Below, piece by piece: positions 1 through 8,839 of a stretch of 64,000 nucleotides of DNA. Below the pieces are notes generated by a model. The model saw nothing but the letters and a program-made list of their open reading frames with translations, was not told the origin of the DNA and ran no database searches. The position numbers and the translations under genes were made by a program. Within the stretch, counting starts at the first letter, position 1, and each line of letters begins with the position of its first letter. The DNA lies in the NCBI RefSeq assembly GCF_002214365.1, contig NZ_CP014854.1:1802820-1866819 (forward strand). Direction: 5' to 3'. Source of the DNA: Thermococcus celer Vu 13 = JCM 8558 (GTDB taxonomy: Archaea > Methanobacteriota_B > Thermococci > Thermococcales > Thermococcaceae).

Positions 1-795
1 TATGTAGGCCAGTATGCCGTAGAGGAAGATGCCTATGAACTCGAAGCTCATCCACCATAGGGTCTGGGCGGTGTAGAACTTGAGGAAGTCCCTCTTCTCC
101 ACTATGCTCCGGAGGTACGCCCCCAGATTCTCGTTTTCCTCTATTTCGGGAGCTTTTGGTTCCTTAACGATGAAGTACACGAAGAGGGCCGCCCCGATAA
201 GGAAGAGGGCGGTTACGAGGAAGGGTATCCTGAGGTAGGGGGTCTGCGCCAGGGCCTTTATTCCCTCGCTCTCCCCGGTCTCGGCCACGGCCTTCGCTAT
301 AAGAAAGCCCGCGAGGCCGAAGAGGAAGAGGTTACCCGCCCACTCGAGCAGGGTTATCACGCCGCTCGCCTTCCCCCTCTGCCCGCTCTCCACGGTGTCG
401 GGCATCAGGGCCCTGTACTGGGCGGTGTAAAGGTGCATCGACAGGTAGAAGAAACCGAGGGTCAACGCAAACCCCCAGAGGGGCACCCCCATCGCGTAAC
501 CGGTGTATATCATCAGCGCCGCGATTCCAGCCAAGAGACCCCCGGCCATTATGAACGGCCGCCTCCTCCCGTGCCTCGATTTGAGGGTATCGCTGTAATA
601 GCCCAGGAGCGGCGGCACGAACAGACCTATGAAGCCCTCCATGGCCAGTATGGTTCCCTTAACAAACGCCGAACCGGTGTAACTGGAGAGCAACGGGAAG
701 GAGAGTCCCTTGTTGAGGGCCCAGCCGACACTCCTGCTGAAGCCCAGAAGGGCGAGACCGAGAACAACACCCCAGCTGAATCCCTTTCGCTCCAA
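1..795 (-). CDS. MFS transporter, C-terminal part missing (cut by window edge)
   Basis: This is a polytopic membrane transporter of the major facilitator superfamily. Only the N-terminal 265 residues are inside the window and the frame stays open to base 1. An MFS motif A (GYYSDTLKSRHGRRRPF) follows the second hydrophobic segment, as the family requires. The start is taken as TTG at 795 because a GGAGGTG ribosome binding site lies 6 bases before it; an in-frame ATG at 810 overlaps that site and has none of its own. The neighbouring gene on the same strand is another MFS member with the same motif and the same TTG-after-GGTG arrangement, so the two are probably related sugar or drug/proton symporters. 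The substrate cannot be read from the sequence. Confidence 0.85.
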   Translation of the reverse strand, partial: MERKGFSWGVVLGLALLGFSRSVGWALNKGLSFPLLSSYTGSAFVKGTILAMEGFIGLFVPPLLGYYSDTLKSRHGRRRPFIMAGGLLAGIAALMIYTGYAMGVPLWGFALTLGFFYLSMHLYTAQYRALMPDTVESGQRGKASGVITLLEWAGNLFLFGLAGFLIAKAVAETGESEGIKALAQTPYLRIPFLVTALFLIGAALFVYFIVKEPKAPEIEENENLGAYLRSIVEKRDFLKFYTAQTLWWMSFEFIGIFLYGILAYI

Positions 796-880
796 AGGTA
801 CCACCTCCATTATTTGTGTGTCTATGTCCAGGAGAGTTTTAACGTTTTGGTATACGTTCCAGAGCTAAAAAATGAAAGGT

Positions 881-2203
881 TCAGTCCATGTCGGGGACGT
901 AGTCGAGCGCATCACCGCGGTACCTGACGACGTCGCCCCTCCTGACGAACTGCATGGCTATCGCCGCCAGGATGAAGAACGTTACCGCGAAGGGTAACAG
1001 CGTCCTGTAGCCGATGAGGTCGAGGAAGGCTCCGGCCAGCGGTGGCGCAACGAGGTTGGCCGCCTGGCTGAAGAAGTAGTAGAGTCCCGTGTAACCGCCG
1101 AGCTTCTCCTCCGTGGTCATGTCAACGACCATGGGCAGGGAGTTCACGTTCACCATGGCCCATCCCAGGCCCCCCACAAAGAAGAGCCCCATGAAGGTCA
1201 TCACTACGGGGTCGGTTAGGGAGCTGGAGCCGGGCTTCTGGCTCTCCCCGACGAGGTAGGCCCCTATCAGTATGACCACCACCAGCATGAGTCCGAGCGT
1301 TATCGTCCTCCTCCTGCCGAGCCTTGCGCCGATGAAGCCCGCGGGAATCGCGAATATCATGAAGCTGAGGGAGAAGGTGCCGAGCATGAAGGCACCGGTG
1401 CTCTCCTCGATGCCGAGGTGGTACTTGGCGTAGCTCGTGAAGAACGTCTCCAGCGAGTTGAACGCTATGAACCAGAAGAATATCGCGAGGAGTATGGCCA
1501 GTAAACTCCGCTCGTGGCTCGCGAAGACGTCCTTGAGGTTCTCTTTGAGCTCTCCGAAGCTCTTGTGGGACGTCTCCGAGAGGAGTTTCTTTATCTTGAC
1601 CTTCTCACCCGGAACGCGGTACTCCTCGGGCTCGGGGACGAAGAGGACGACGAGCAGGTTGGCGAGGAGCATCACCGCCGCACCGAGGTAGAAGGGGTAG
1701 GCGTAGTTGATGTCGTAGAGGACCTTACCGCCGAAGTAGGCTAAAAGGGCCCCAAGGCCGCCCATGAAGTTGATTATACCGTTGGCCTGGCTCCTCTTCT
1801 CGCTCGGGGTTATGTCGGGCATGAAGGCGATTACCGGGGAGCGGAAGAGGGCCATGAAGAAGTTCATGAAGATTATCGTGCCCATAAAGAGGGCGAGGTT
1901 CTCGTGTGCCCTTGAAACCGGTATTAGCGCGAACATTATCGCAGCGGAGGGTGCACCGAGGAGTATGTAGGGCTTTCTGCGCCCCAGCCTCGTCCGCGTC
2001 ATATCGCTCAGCGCACCTAAGAACGGGAGCAGGAGAACCGCGAAGAGGTTGTCTATCGTCATGATGAAACCGGTCACGGTCTTGCTGAGGTGGAACGTGT
2101 CCTGCAGGAATATCGGTATGTAAGCGTTGTAGAGGGCCCATATTATGCTTATTCCGAAGAACCCAAAACCGAGGATGAATATCCTTGAATATTTGAACTC
2201 CAA
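881..2203 (-). CDS. MFS transporter
   Basis: A 440-residue integral membrane protein with about 12 hydrophobic segments. The MFS motif A reads GALSDMTRTRLGRRKPY after helix 2, and a repeat of the motif (ARLGRRRTITLG) begins the second half, as expected for two six-helix bundles. The proline/glycine-rich helices and the GRRK motif resemble glycoside/cation symporter-like MFS proteins, but the substrate is not evident. An ATG at 2218 is in frame, but TTG at 2203 sits 5 bases after GGGGGTGA and is the better start. It is transcribed towards the partial MFS gene, 86 bases away, and divergently from the phosphodiesterase pair. Confidence 0.85.
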   Translation of the reverse strand: MEFKYSRIFILGFGFFGISIIWALYNAYIPIFLQDTFHLSKTVTGFIMTIDNLFAVLLLPFLGALSDMTRTRLGRRKPYILLGAPSAAIMFALIPVSRAHENLALFMGTIIFMNFFMALFRSPVIAFMPDITPSEKRSQANGIINFMGGLGALLAYFGGKVLYDINYAYPFYLGAAVMLLANLLVVLFVPEPEEYRVPGEKVKIKKLLSETSHKSFGELKENLKDVFASHERSLLAILLAIFFWFIAFNSLETFFTSYAKYHLGIEESTGAFMLGTFSLSFMIFAIPAGFIGARLGRRRTITLGLMLVVVILIGAYLVGESQKPGSSSLTDPVVMTFMGLFFVGGLGWAMVNVNSLPMVVDMTTEEKLGGYTGLYYFFSQAANLVAPPLAGAFLDLIGYRTLLPFAVTFFILAAIAMQFVRRGDVVRYRGDALDYVPDMD

Positions 2204-2300
2204 CCCGTTCACCCCCATCCCGTAGTGGGTTTTATCAACGGGAAGAATAGCCGGACGAAACTTTTAAGGCTTGTGAGTTCATTTCTGAGCGGTTGAACAT

Positions 2301-3053
2301 ATGACAACTATGAACAGTGGACGGCCGGTAATCCTCGGGCACAGGGGGTTCAGGGGCCCCATCGAGAACACCCCGACCGCTTTCAGGCGCGCCCTCCGCT
2401 ACGCGGACGGGATAGAGTTCGACGTTAGGGTTACGGGCGACGGGAAGGTTGTGATCCACCACGACGATACCTTTTGGTCGAATGGTTCGCGGTACAGGTT
2501 AAGGGACCTGAGCATTGCGGAGCTGAAGAGGCTACACCCGCTCGGGAGCATGGTCCCGACGATGGAGAGGGTTCTGAAGGAGTTTTCAGGTGCCCTATTC
2601 GATGTGGACGTCAAGGAGCCCGAGGCCGTCGAAGGTGCCCTCAAAATCGTGGAAAGACAGGGGGCAACCGAACGGGCGGTTTTCTCGGCCGACGACCCCG
2701 GGATAACTAAAACCCTCCTCAGGGAGTGCCCCGACTGCAGGGTCGGTTTCTCCGTAATCGGTTACCCCTCCGTTCCTTGGATAGCACGGTTCAGGGGCCT
2801 CCACTCGATTCACGTTCCCATCGATGCGGTCTCCTACGTCGGTTACCGGCCGCTGGTGGTTCTTCTGCGGGCCCTTCGGAAACGCGGCCTGAGGATCTAC
2901 CTGTGGAACTACATGATGGACGAGCTGACATGGGTTCCGAGGTTTTTGCCCTCTGTCGATGTCGTTATCTCCGACGACCCGGCGAGGCTGAGGAAAACTT
3001 TTTACGCCGGCGGTGTATCCGGAAGGGGCGATGCACATGTGGGAGAGGGATAG
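2301..3053 (+). CDS. glycerophosphodiester phosphodiesterase (first of tandem pair)
   Basis: This enzyme is predicted to hydrolyse glycerophosphodiesters to glycerol phosphate and an alcohol, in the cytoplasm because no signal peptide is present. The GDPD signature is clear: H14-R15 in GHRG, E39 and D41 as metal ligands in GIEFDV, and H54 in VIHHDD as the second catalytic histidine. In the next strand the usual glutamate of the family (VEIK in the neighbouring paralogue) is aspartate (VDVK), a conservative change at a metal-binding position. A TATA-like TTTTAAGG lies about 35 bases upstream. The gene overlaps the start of its paralogue by 23 bases, so the two are probably cotranscribed. Length (250 aa) is normal for the family. 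Confidence 0.9.
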   Translation: MTTMNSGRPVILGHRGFRGPIENTPTAFRRALRYADGIEFDVRVTGDGKVVIHHDDTFWSNGSRYRLRDLSIAELKRLHPLGSMVPTMERVLKEFSGALFDVDVKEPEAVEGALKIVERQGATERAVFSADDPGITKTLLRECPDCRVGFSVIGYPSVPWIARFRGLHSIHVPIDAVSYVGYRPLVVLLRALRKRGLRIYLWNYMMDELTWVPRFLPSVDVVISDDPARLRKTFYAGGVSGRGDAHVGEG

Positions 3054-3783
3054 GGTTATCGTCCTCGGACACAGGGGTTACATGAGCCACTACCCTGAGA
3101 ACAGCCTTCTGGCTTTTAGGAAGGCCATTGAAGCAGGAGCGGATGGAATCGAGCTGGACGTCTGGCTCACGCGGGACGGGGAAGTAGTCGTCATGCACGA
3201 CGAGACCATAGACCGGACGAGCAACATGAGTGGAAAGATAAAGGAGATGACGCTGGAGGAGCTTAAGGGGGCCGACATCGGGATGGGCGAGAGGATCCCG
3301 ACCCTCGAGGAGGTCTTCGAGGCCCTTCCCAAGGATGCGCTCGTCAACGTCGAGATCAAGGACCCGGATGCGGTTGAGAGGGTCGCCGAAATCGTGGCCT
3401 CCAGCAACCCGGAGAGGGTGATGGTGTCCTCCTTCAACTTGGACGCGCTCAGGGAGTACAGGAAGCAGGACGATACCACCAGGATGGGCCTCCTCATAGA
3501 GCGCGAGGAAGTCGTTCCGATGGTTCCTAAGCTGAAGGAGGAGCTCAACCTCTGGTCGATAAACGTTCCGGTTGAGGCCATCTACATGCTCGGGCTCGAG
3601 AAGACCATTGGGGCCCTCCAATGGGCGCGCTCCATTGGGCTTAAGGTCGTCCTCTGGTCGGGGAACGACGCCCTCTTTTACAGGGACGACAACCTGGCCA
3701 AACTCAAGGGCCTCTTCGAGGGGGTCATAACCGGCGACGTCGAAAATATGGTGGACTACCTCAAAGGCCTTGGACTGAGGTAA
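3031..3783 (+). CDS. glycerophosphodiester phosphodiesterase (second of tandem pair)
   Basis: A second GDPD of 250 residues with every signature residue: H14-R15 (GHRGY), E41 and D43 (GIELDVWL), H56 (VVVMHDE) and the VEIKD strand. It is clearly a paralogue of the preceding gene and overlaps it by 23 bases, which implies translational coupling. ATG at 3031 is chosen because GGAAGGGG precedes it; GTG at 3013 would need a long extension without a binding site. In archaea the likely substrates are glycerophosphodiesters from lipid turnover or compatible-solute-like diesters. That is inference from the family, since nothing in the context fixes the substrate. Confidence 0.92.
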   Translation: MHMWERDRVIVLGHRGYMSHYPENSLLAFRKAIEAGADGIELDVWLTRDGEVVVMHDETIDRTSNMSGKIKEMTLEELKGADIGMGERIPTLEEVFEALPKDALVNVEIKDPDAVERVAEIVASSNPERVMVSSFNLDALREYRKQDDTTRMGLLIEREEVVPMVPKLKEELNLWSINVPVEAIYMLGLEKTIGALQWARSIGLKVVLWSGNDALFYRDDNLAKLKGLFEGVITGDVENMVDYLKGLGLR

Positions 3784-3824
3784 AACCTTTTAAGGTTCTT
3801 TTCTTTACTTCTTCTGGTGTGAGT

Positions 3825-3992
3825 ATGCGCTGGCGTCCGCTCCTTGTTGCCATCGGGAACCTCTATCCTGACGGGCTCGTTTACGTTCTCGACGGTTGGA
3901 AAGTTCAAAGCGCCTCGAACTTCTGGAGGAATATCCTGAGGTCTGTCTTGAACGGCTCCTTCGCGCGCTCTATCTCCTCGTTGAGGAGCTGA
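3825..3992 (+). pseudogene. possible truncated gene start, 55 codons
   Basis: An ATG preceded by GGTGTGAG and a TATA-like TTTTAAGG opens a 55-codon frame beginning MRWRPLLVAIGNLYPDGLVY. Its second half runs antisense through the next gene, so only the first 27 or so residues look like real coding sequence. It may be the 5' remnant of a lost gene. No family is recognised and the call is weak. Confidence 0.2.
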
Positions 3993-4105
3993 ACGAAGTT
4001 CTCCTCGTCCGTTGACTCATCCCAGAGGCGTTTTACGATGTTTTCGAGCTTCTCGTAGTATTCAACGTAGGGTCTCGCCTCGAAGAGGGCCTCCTCCAGT
4101 TTCAC
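3905..4105 (-). CDS. small conserved hypothetical protein
   Basis: A 66-residue acidic, helical protein (MKLEEALFEARPYVEYYEKL at the start) with no transmembrane segment and no recognised domain. Its ATG overlaps the stop codon of the upstream PrsW-like gene by 4 bases (ATGA), so the two are cotranscribed and translationally coupled. The aromatic and charged helical character suggests a small cytosolic partner protein. No function can be assigned. Confidence 0.6.
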   Translation of the reverse strand: MKLEEALFEARPYVEYYEKLENIVKRLWDESTDEENFVQLLNEEIERAKEPFKTDLRIFLQKFEAL

Positions 4106-4809
4106 ATCCCATCCCCCCTTTTGAACCAGTAGTACCAGAAGCGGGACGCGTCCTCCAGCTGACCGAGTATCAGGAACTGGCGGAGTATAGCGGTGTTGAT
4201 GAGTATCAGAAGTATCAGGATGATGTTGTATGCGGGAACCGCTGTGCTAAGGAACGCGAAGTAGTCCCAGGTTATGTGGAGCAGCATCGCGAGGCTGAAG
4301 TAAGGCACGAGTGAATACGCCCTCCCCTCGGCCTTCAAACCGTAGCCAACGCCGATTATGGCGCTCCAAGTCGCGTGGGCGAAGGGGGTGAGGAAAGCAC
4401 GCACAACCGTCACGGCAACGCCGTATCCCATACCGTAAAGGAAGTTCTCGGTGGTGGCGAACCCAAGGCCGGCGGCGACGCCGTAGACGAGGCCGTCCAT
4501 TATACCGTCCATCTGTCCCGCCTTGAAGGGCCAGGCTATCGCCAGCGCTTTTGCCGGCTCCTCAACGAGTCCCGCCACGAGCGCGACGTAAAAAGCGGTC
4601 AGCGGGAGAATTGGCTTCACTATGCCGCCGAGGGTGAGGAAGCTTTCAAGGAGATAAGCGATTCCAACGGAGAGAGTCCCTCCGAGCACGAACGTCCCAA
4701 CAACGTACCTCCTCGGCTCGGGCTCGTATTTGTCGGCGTGGTAAAAGTACCACAGTATAATCAGGGCCGGAGCGTATGCGAAGAACAGCAAAACGCTTAG
4801 CACGTCCAT
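4102..4809 (-). CDS. PrsW-family intramembrane metalloprotease
   Basis: A 235-residue membrane protein with about seven hydrophobic helices. The PrsW family motifs are in the right order: EEPAK (E83, E84, K87), a following TEN motif near 120-122, H145 in FAHATWSAIIG and HITWD (H178, D182). In bacteria PrsW cleaves an anti-sigma factor within the membrane; archaea lack sigma factors, so the substrate here must differ and is unknown. The protein belongs to the broader CPBP/Abi-like glutamic-type membrane protease group. It overlaps the downstream 66-aa gene by ATGA, making that small protein a candidate partner or regulator. Confidence 0.85.
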   Translation of the reverse strand: MDVLSVLLFFAYAPALIILWYFYHADKYEPEPRRYVVGTFVLGGTLSVGIAYLLESFLTLGGIVKPILPLTAFYVALVAGLVEEPAKALAIAWPFKAGQMDGIMDGLVYGVAAGLGFATTENFLYGMGYGVAVTVVRAFLTPFAHATWSAIIGVGYGLKAEGRAYSLVPYFSLAMLLHITWDYFAFLSTAVPAYNIILILLILINTAILRQFLILGQLEDASRFWYYWFKRGDGM

Positions 4810-4852
4810 TGATCACTTCACCAAAGAAAATTGGGGTTGAAGATTTAAAGGT

Positions 4853-5617
4853 TTAGCATTCGCTGAACAGTTCCTCCATGTCAAGTCCCTGGCCCTCCAG
4901 ATAGCTCACGAGAGGCTGAGGGGGCTCGACGGAGGCCGAATTGATGCCGCTTATTTCTATTTTAATCTCGTCAACCCAGCGTTCATTGTCCTTCGTGTAG
5001 TACGCCCTTTGAAGTATCTCAACAGGGATTAGATCCCGGGTCAGCTTTACCGTCACGGTGCCGCTGTAGTCTTTTTCGGTTCTCCCTTCACTCCAGAGGG
5101 TGTGGTTAACGGTGATGAGGTAGTAGTCCCCTTCGGCTGTTACCGTTGCGTTTTCGAGGGGAAAGCCCCTCCAGAGGTTATCAAGGAGGGTGGAGTTAAG
5201 TTCGGGACCCTTTCCTTTTTCATAACACGAGAACTGCCAGTTCACGAGACCGCTCCTGTTGGTCAGCGTGACGAATCCCGCCTTAGTCGTGTAGTAGTAT
5301 ACTTCATAGACCAGCTTTCCGGTCCTACTGGCGACGGTGATCGAGGATTTCATCTCGTTTTTCTTATCTATGGCGACTTTGGAATGGAGCGCTGCGGTAA
5401 GGTTGGTCCCGTTGTAGGTCTTGATGTCCATGACGTATTCATAGCTTTCTATTCCGGCAACCGCACTCTCAAGCTGCCCTTTCGTAAAAGGCAGGCTTCT
5501 GGTCGTGGTTGTCGTCGGGCTATTTCCACCCCCGCTTCCGCCACCGGAGATACACCCTGACACCAGGACCGTGAGAACGAGAAGCACGCCGATGATTCCC
5601 ATGTATCCCTTTCTCAT
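4853..5617 (-). CDS. secreted lipoprotein of unknown function
   Basis: A 254-residue protein with an archaeal lipoprotein signal: a lysine/arginine N-terminus, a hydrophobic core and the lipobox VSGC near residue 22. This is followed by a Gly/Ser/Thr-rich linker (GGGSGGGNSPTTTTTR) of the type that tethers Thermococcales surface proteins. The mature domain is rich in beta strand and resembles LolA/outer-membrane-lipoprotein-carrier-like folds in its alternation (an inference from pattern only). It is expected to be anchored on the outside of the cytoplasmic membrane. The GGAGG-type site of the plus-strand CCACCCGG run just before the ATG supports the start. Confidence 0.7.
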   Translation of the reverse strand: MRKGYMGIIGVLLVLTVLVSGCISGGGSGGGNSPTTTTTRSLPFTKGQLESAVAGIESYEYVMDIKTYNGTNLTAALHSKVAIDKKNEMKSSITVASRTGKLVYEVYYYTTKAGFVTLTNRSGLVNWQFSCYEKGKGPELNSTLLDNLWRGFPLENATVTAEGDYYLITVNHTLWSEGRTEKDYSGTVTVKLTRDLIPVEILQRAYYTKDNERWVDEIKIEISGINSASVEPPQPLVSYLEGQGLDMEELFSEC

Positions 5618-5663
5618 TATACCACCCGGAGGTAGTTGGGCTCCCGGTATTAAAAGGTTGGCA

Positions 5664-6344
5664 TCAGATAGAACTTAAAGCCCTGCTCAGGTCTCTTAAC
5701 CTACCAAAATCGAGAAGTTCCTGATCAACGGGAACCAGAACCCGCGCGCTGGCGGGATCGTACTCACGAAGGAACGGCGATACTATCTCCCTTAGAACGT
5801 CGTTCCCGTAGGCCCACGGACTGAAGGCCGGGAGAACCACCAGTTCCTCACCCATCAGGAAGACCGGAACCTTGACAATGGCCCCAACCTCGTCCCTGAG
5901 CCTTATCGCGGGATGCTCGTGGCCGATTATGAAGCGCTCCCCCTCCACGAGCTTATGACCGTGGACCAGCTTCCATCCTTTTAATTCGAGCTCATCGACG
6001 ACCTCAACGCCCAGTTCCCTCAACCAGAGCGTCCCGACGTCGTGGTTGCCCCGGACGAGGACGATCTCCTCGACCATCGGCGAGACCTCCTCCACGAAGG
6101 CCCTGAGTTCCTCCTTCTCGCGCCACTCCGGGACGAAGGAGTGCTTGAGGTCGCCGTCGATTACCAGTCTCTTCGGTCTCTCCGCCCTCAGGAGTTTCTT
6201 CAGGTTCGCGACGACCTCGTGGAAAACCCTCGGGAGGTAAAAACCTTCCCTCGCCATGCTGACCTCGTAGCCGAGGTGGAGGTCCGCTACGACGAGCGCG
6301 TTTCCAAGTCTGAGCGCCTTTCCGGGGAGGGGTACCGGTTTCAT
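5664..6344 (-). CDS. calcineurin-like metallophosphoesterase (COG1407-like)
   Basis: A cytosolic dimetal phosphoesterase of 226 residues. All five metal-binding blocks are visible in order: ADLHLGYE (D21, H23), IDGDLKH, RGNHD, LVHGH and IGHEHP. The compact single-domain form matches the archaeal ICC-like group related to SbcD/Mre11 phosphoesterases, whose physiological substrate is unknown. The gene is transcribed away from the small gene at 6435. The start ATG is followed by KPVPLPGKALRLGNALVVAD, the usual entry into the first strand. Confidence 0.85.
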   Translation of the reverse strand: MKPVPLPGKALRLGNALVVADLHLGYEVSMAREGFYLPRVFHEVVANLKKLLRAERPKRLVIDGDLKHSFVPEWREKEELRAFVEEVSPMVEEIVLVRGNHDVGTLWLRELGVEVVDELELKGWKLVHGHKLVEGERFIIGHEHPAIRLRDEVGAIVKVPVFLMGEELVVLPAFSPWAYGNDVLREIVSPFLREYDPASARVLVPVDQELLDFGRLRDLSRALSSI

Positions 6345-6434
6345 GTGCTCGAGTTCGAGGTTCAGCTTTTAAGTTTTGTTAGGGTAACCGAAAGGGTTTT
6401 AAATCTGCCACCAAGTAGACAACGGTGAGTAAAA

Positions 6435-6719
6435 ATGCCCTACCTTGGTTTCGCGAGGAGCCCCCACGGGCCGGTTAAAACGTACGAACTCGTGCTGGAC
6501 GAACTCAGGAGGAGGGGTTTCTCCATAAGGTTCTCGAAGCACCACTGGGCCGGCGATTTGCCCTTCGGCTTGATAATGGCCGAAACGGACAGGGGGGACG
6601 TCGCCGTGAGGTGGGCCCTTGGAAAGGAGTTCAAACTGGAACTTGAGGAAGTGGATAGGGAGACGTACGACGAGTTCGTCGAGGACACCCTCGAGTACAC
6701 CAACGCAGACTCCGATTAG
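6435..6719 (+). CDS. conserved hypothetical protein, 94 aa
   Basis: A small soluble protein beginning MPYLGFARSPHGPVKTYELV, with alternating strands and helices and an acidic C-terminus. A TATA-like TTTTAAATC at about 6399 and a GGTGAG site before the ATG support expression. Its stop codon overlaps the last bases of the convergent HAD phosphatase gene (6716-6719). No family is recognised and no cofactor or metal motif is evident. Confidence 0.6.
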   Translation: MPYLGFARSPHGPVKTYELVLDELRRRGFSIRFSKHHWAGDLPFGLIMAETDRGDVAVRWALGKEFKLELEEVDRETYDEFVEDTLEYTNADSD

Positions 6720-7384
6720 CCTCTCTTCACCCTCTCTATGACGTCGAAAAGGCTCCACAGGTCCCGTATCACGTGCAGGCGGGGAATCAGAGCGAGCCGC
6801 TCACGGTTCTTCTCGACGAACCTCGCGCTGAAGGGGAAGTAGTACCAGACGTACTCCGTGTTCTCGTCGCCGTGGCCCACGAAGCGCCAGGGCTTGTCGT
6901 CCACCCAGATGAACGTGTCGTTCCCGTATTTGCTCCGGACGAGGTCAAAGGCCTCCGCTATCGTCATCTCCCTCCCGAAAACGATGACGTCGTCGAAGAG
7001 GTCGTAGATGCCCATCATCTTGAGCCTCTTAACCTTCATTCCATCTATGAAGTCCTCGGCCGAGAAGGAGATTACCGTGTGGCCCTCCTCCCTAAGCTTC
7101 CTCAGGAGCTCGGGGGCATCGTCTATCGGTTTGCTGAGCCTCGCCCTCTCCTCGAACCAGGCCTCGAAGAACTTCGTCCTCAGGAAGAAGGGGGGCCTTG
7201 ACGTCTTCCTGTGGCTTCCAAAGGTTGGTCTCTCGAAGTAGTTCTCGATCCCCGTTAGGGCCTTCGCCCAGAGCCCCTTGAGGGGTAGCCAGGGGTAACG
7301 CTTCTTCAGAGCCCTGAGGAAGGCCTCCTCGATGCACGAATAGGTGTCGGCCAGCGTTCCGTCGAAGTCGAAGGCGATTATCAT
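6716..7384 (-). CDS. HAD-superfamily hydrolase
   Basis: A 222-residue haloacid-dehalogenase-type phosphatase. Motif I is DFDGTLAD (D6 nucleophile, D8 acid/base), motif II is the serine of VISFSAED, and motif IV is WVDDKP. A cap-like insertion rich in Arg, Phe and Trp lies between motifs I and II. The substrate is likely a small phosphorylated metabolite. It is an isolated minus-strand gene, convergent with the 94-aa gene and divergent from gcvPA. Confidence 0.85.
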   Translation of the reverse strand: MIIAFDFDGTLADTYSCIEEAFLRALKKRYPWLPLKGLWAKALTGIENYFERPTFGSHRKTSRPPFFLRTKFFEAWFEERARLSKPIDDAPELLRKLREEGHTVISFSAEDFIDGMKVKRLKMMGIYDLFDDVIVFGREMTIAEAFDLVRSKYGNDTFIWVDDKPWRFVGHGDENTEYVWYYFPFSARFVEKNRERLALIPRLHVIRDLWSLFDVIERVKRG

Positions 7385-7433
7385 GGCGATCCCACCCTAA
7401 GTGTCCTGGCGGCCTTTAAACTTTTACCACGGC

Positions 7434-7448
7434 ACAAAGCATATATGG
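7434..7448 (+). promoter_or_regulatory. TATA box of the gcvPA-gcvPB operon
   Basis: The run AAAGCATATATGGG is a good archaeal BRE/TATA match. It lies about 60 bases before the ATG of gcvPA, which implies a leader of about 30 nt containing the GAGGGTG ribosome binding site. Confidence 0.6.
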
Positions 7449-7498
7449 GTTGGACCCTAACATTCAACGAGCATCTTAAAGTTTAGAGGGTGATGGGT

Positions 7499-8839
7499 AT
7501 GGGAAAACACTACATACCGAACTCCGCCGATAGGGAGGAGATGCTAAAAGAAATGGGGCTCTCCTCCATCGAAGAGCTCTTTTCGGACGTTCCCAAGGGG
7601 ATGGTTAAGGAGTTCAACCTGCCCGAGGGAAAGAGCGAGTACGAGGTCTTTCTCGAGCTCAACGAGGTCCTCTCCAAGAACCGAACAGTCCTCGAGATGC
7701 CCAGCTTCCTTGGAGCGGGCACGTACTTCCACTACGTTCCGGCGCACGTTAGGTACCTCATCGAGAGGAGCGAGTTCCTCACCGCCTACACTCCCTACCA
7801 GCCGGAGATAAGTCAGGGAATGCTCCAGGCGCTCTTCGAGTACCAGAGCCTCATAGCCGAACTCGTGGGCCTGCCGATAGTTAACTCCTCGATGTACGAC
7901 TGGGGAACGGCCATGGCCGAGGCGGCCCTGATGAGCGCCCGCGTAACAAAGAGAAATAAGTTCGTGGTGCCGAGACACCTCAGCCCGGAGAAGAGGCGGA
8001 TCCTCGGAACGTACACGACGGGCCCCGGGCTCGAGGTCGTGGAGGTTCCGTGGAACGAGAGGGGTCAGATGGATCTCGAGAAGCTTAAGGAAGCGGTCGA
8101 GGGCGCGGCCGGCGTCTACGTCGAGGTTCCCAACTTCTTCGGCCTACTCGAGGAGGACGTCAGGGAGATAGGGGAGATTGCCCACGAGGCCGGGGCGCTG
8201 TTCGTAGTTGGCGTCGACCCGACGATACTCGGCATCGTCGAGGCCCCGGGAGAGCTCGGCGCCGATGTGGTCGTCGGCGAGGCCGCCTACTTCGGCAACC
8301 CCATGAACTTCGGAGGACCGAGGGCTGGAATCTTCGCGACGAGGAACGACAGGAAACTCGTCCGCCAGATGCCCGGAAGGATAATAGGCATGACCAGGAC
8401 CGCCGACGGAGAGAGGGCCTTCGTGATGACCCTCCAGACGAGGGAACAACACATCCGCAGGGCGAAGGCCACCTCCAACATCTGCTCGAACGAGGCCCTC
8501 GTGGCCGTCGCGGCCGCGATTCACCTGGCCACCCTCGGGCCGAAGGGACTGAGGGAGCTCGGTGAGACGGTACTAAAGAACACCGCCTACCTCAAGAAAC
8601 GTCTTAGTGAGATCGCGGAGGTTCCCTTTGAGGGCGTTAACTTCAAGGACGTCCTCCTGAGGTTCGAAAAGCCCTACGGGAAGATACACGAGGCCCTTTT
8701 GGAGAGAAACATCCACGGCGGCTACTACGTGGGAGAACACTTCCCGGAGCTCGGCGAGAGCGCCCTGTTCGCCGCCACGGAGACTACGAAGAAGGAATGG
8801 ATCGATGCGCTCGTAGAGGCCCTGAAGGAGGTGGCCTGA
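7499..8839 (+). CDS. gcvPA: glycine dehydrogenase (decarboxylating) subunit 1
   Basis: The N-terminal half of the P-protein of the glycine cleavage system, here a separate 446-residue subunit as in other archaea. With GcvPB it decarboxylates glycine and passes the aminomethyl group to lipoyl-GcvH. The fold-type I aminotransferase scaffold is visible, with the SFLGAGTY block near residue 75, [11 protein letters not shown] near 140 and the [10 protein letters not shown] block that substitutes for the PLP-lysine region. GAGGGTG lies 7 bases before ATG 7499; GTG 7490 is less likely. The stop TGA is directly followed by the ATG of gcvPB, so the subunits are cotranslated. gcvH and gcvT are not in the window. 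Confidence 0.97.
   Translation: MGKHYIPNSADREEMLKEMGLSSIEELFSDVPKGMVKEFNLPEGKSEYEVFLELNEVLSKNRTVLEMPSFLGAGTYFHYVPAHVRYLIERSEFLTAYTPYQPEISQGMLQALFEYQSLIAELVGLPIVNSSMYDWGTAMAEAALMSARVTKRNKFVVPRHLSPEKRRILGTYTTGPGLEVVEVPWNERGQMDLEKLKEAVEGAAGVYVEVPNFFGLLEEDVREIGEIAHEAGALFVVGVDPTILGIVEAPGELGADVVVGEAAYFGNPMNFGGPRAGIFATRNDRKLVRQMPGRIIGMTRTADGERAFVMTLQTREQHIRRAKATSNICSNEALVAVAAAIHLATLGPKGLRELGETVLKNTAYLKKRLSEIAEVPFEGVNFKDVLLRFEKPYGKIHEALLERNIHGGYYVGEHFPELGESALFAATETTKKEWIDALVEALKEVA

Noticed and set aside
433..927. Long plus-strand open frame antisense to the two MFS genes
   Set aside because: No ribosome binding site, composition typical of the antisense of GC-rich coding DNA, and it crosses two real genes.
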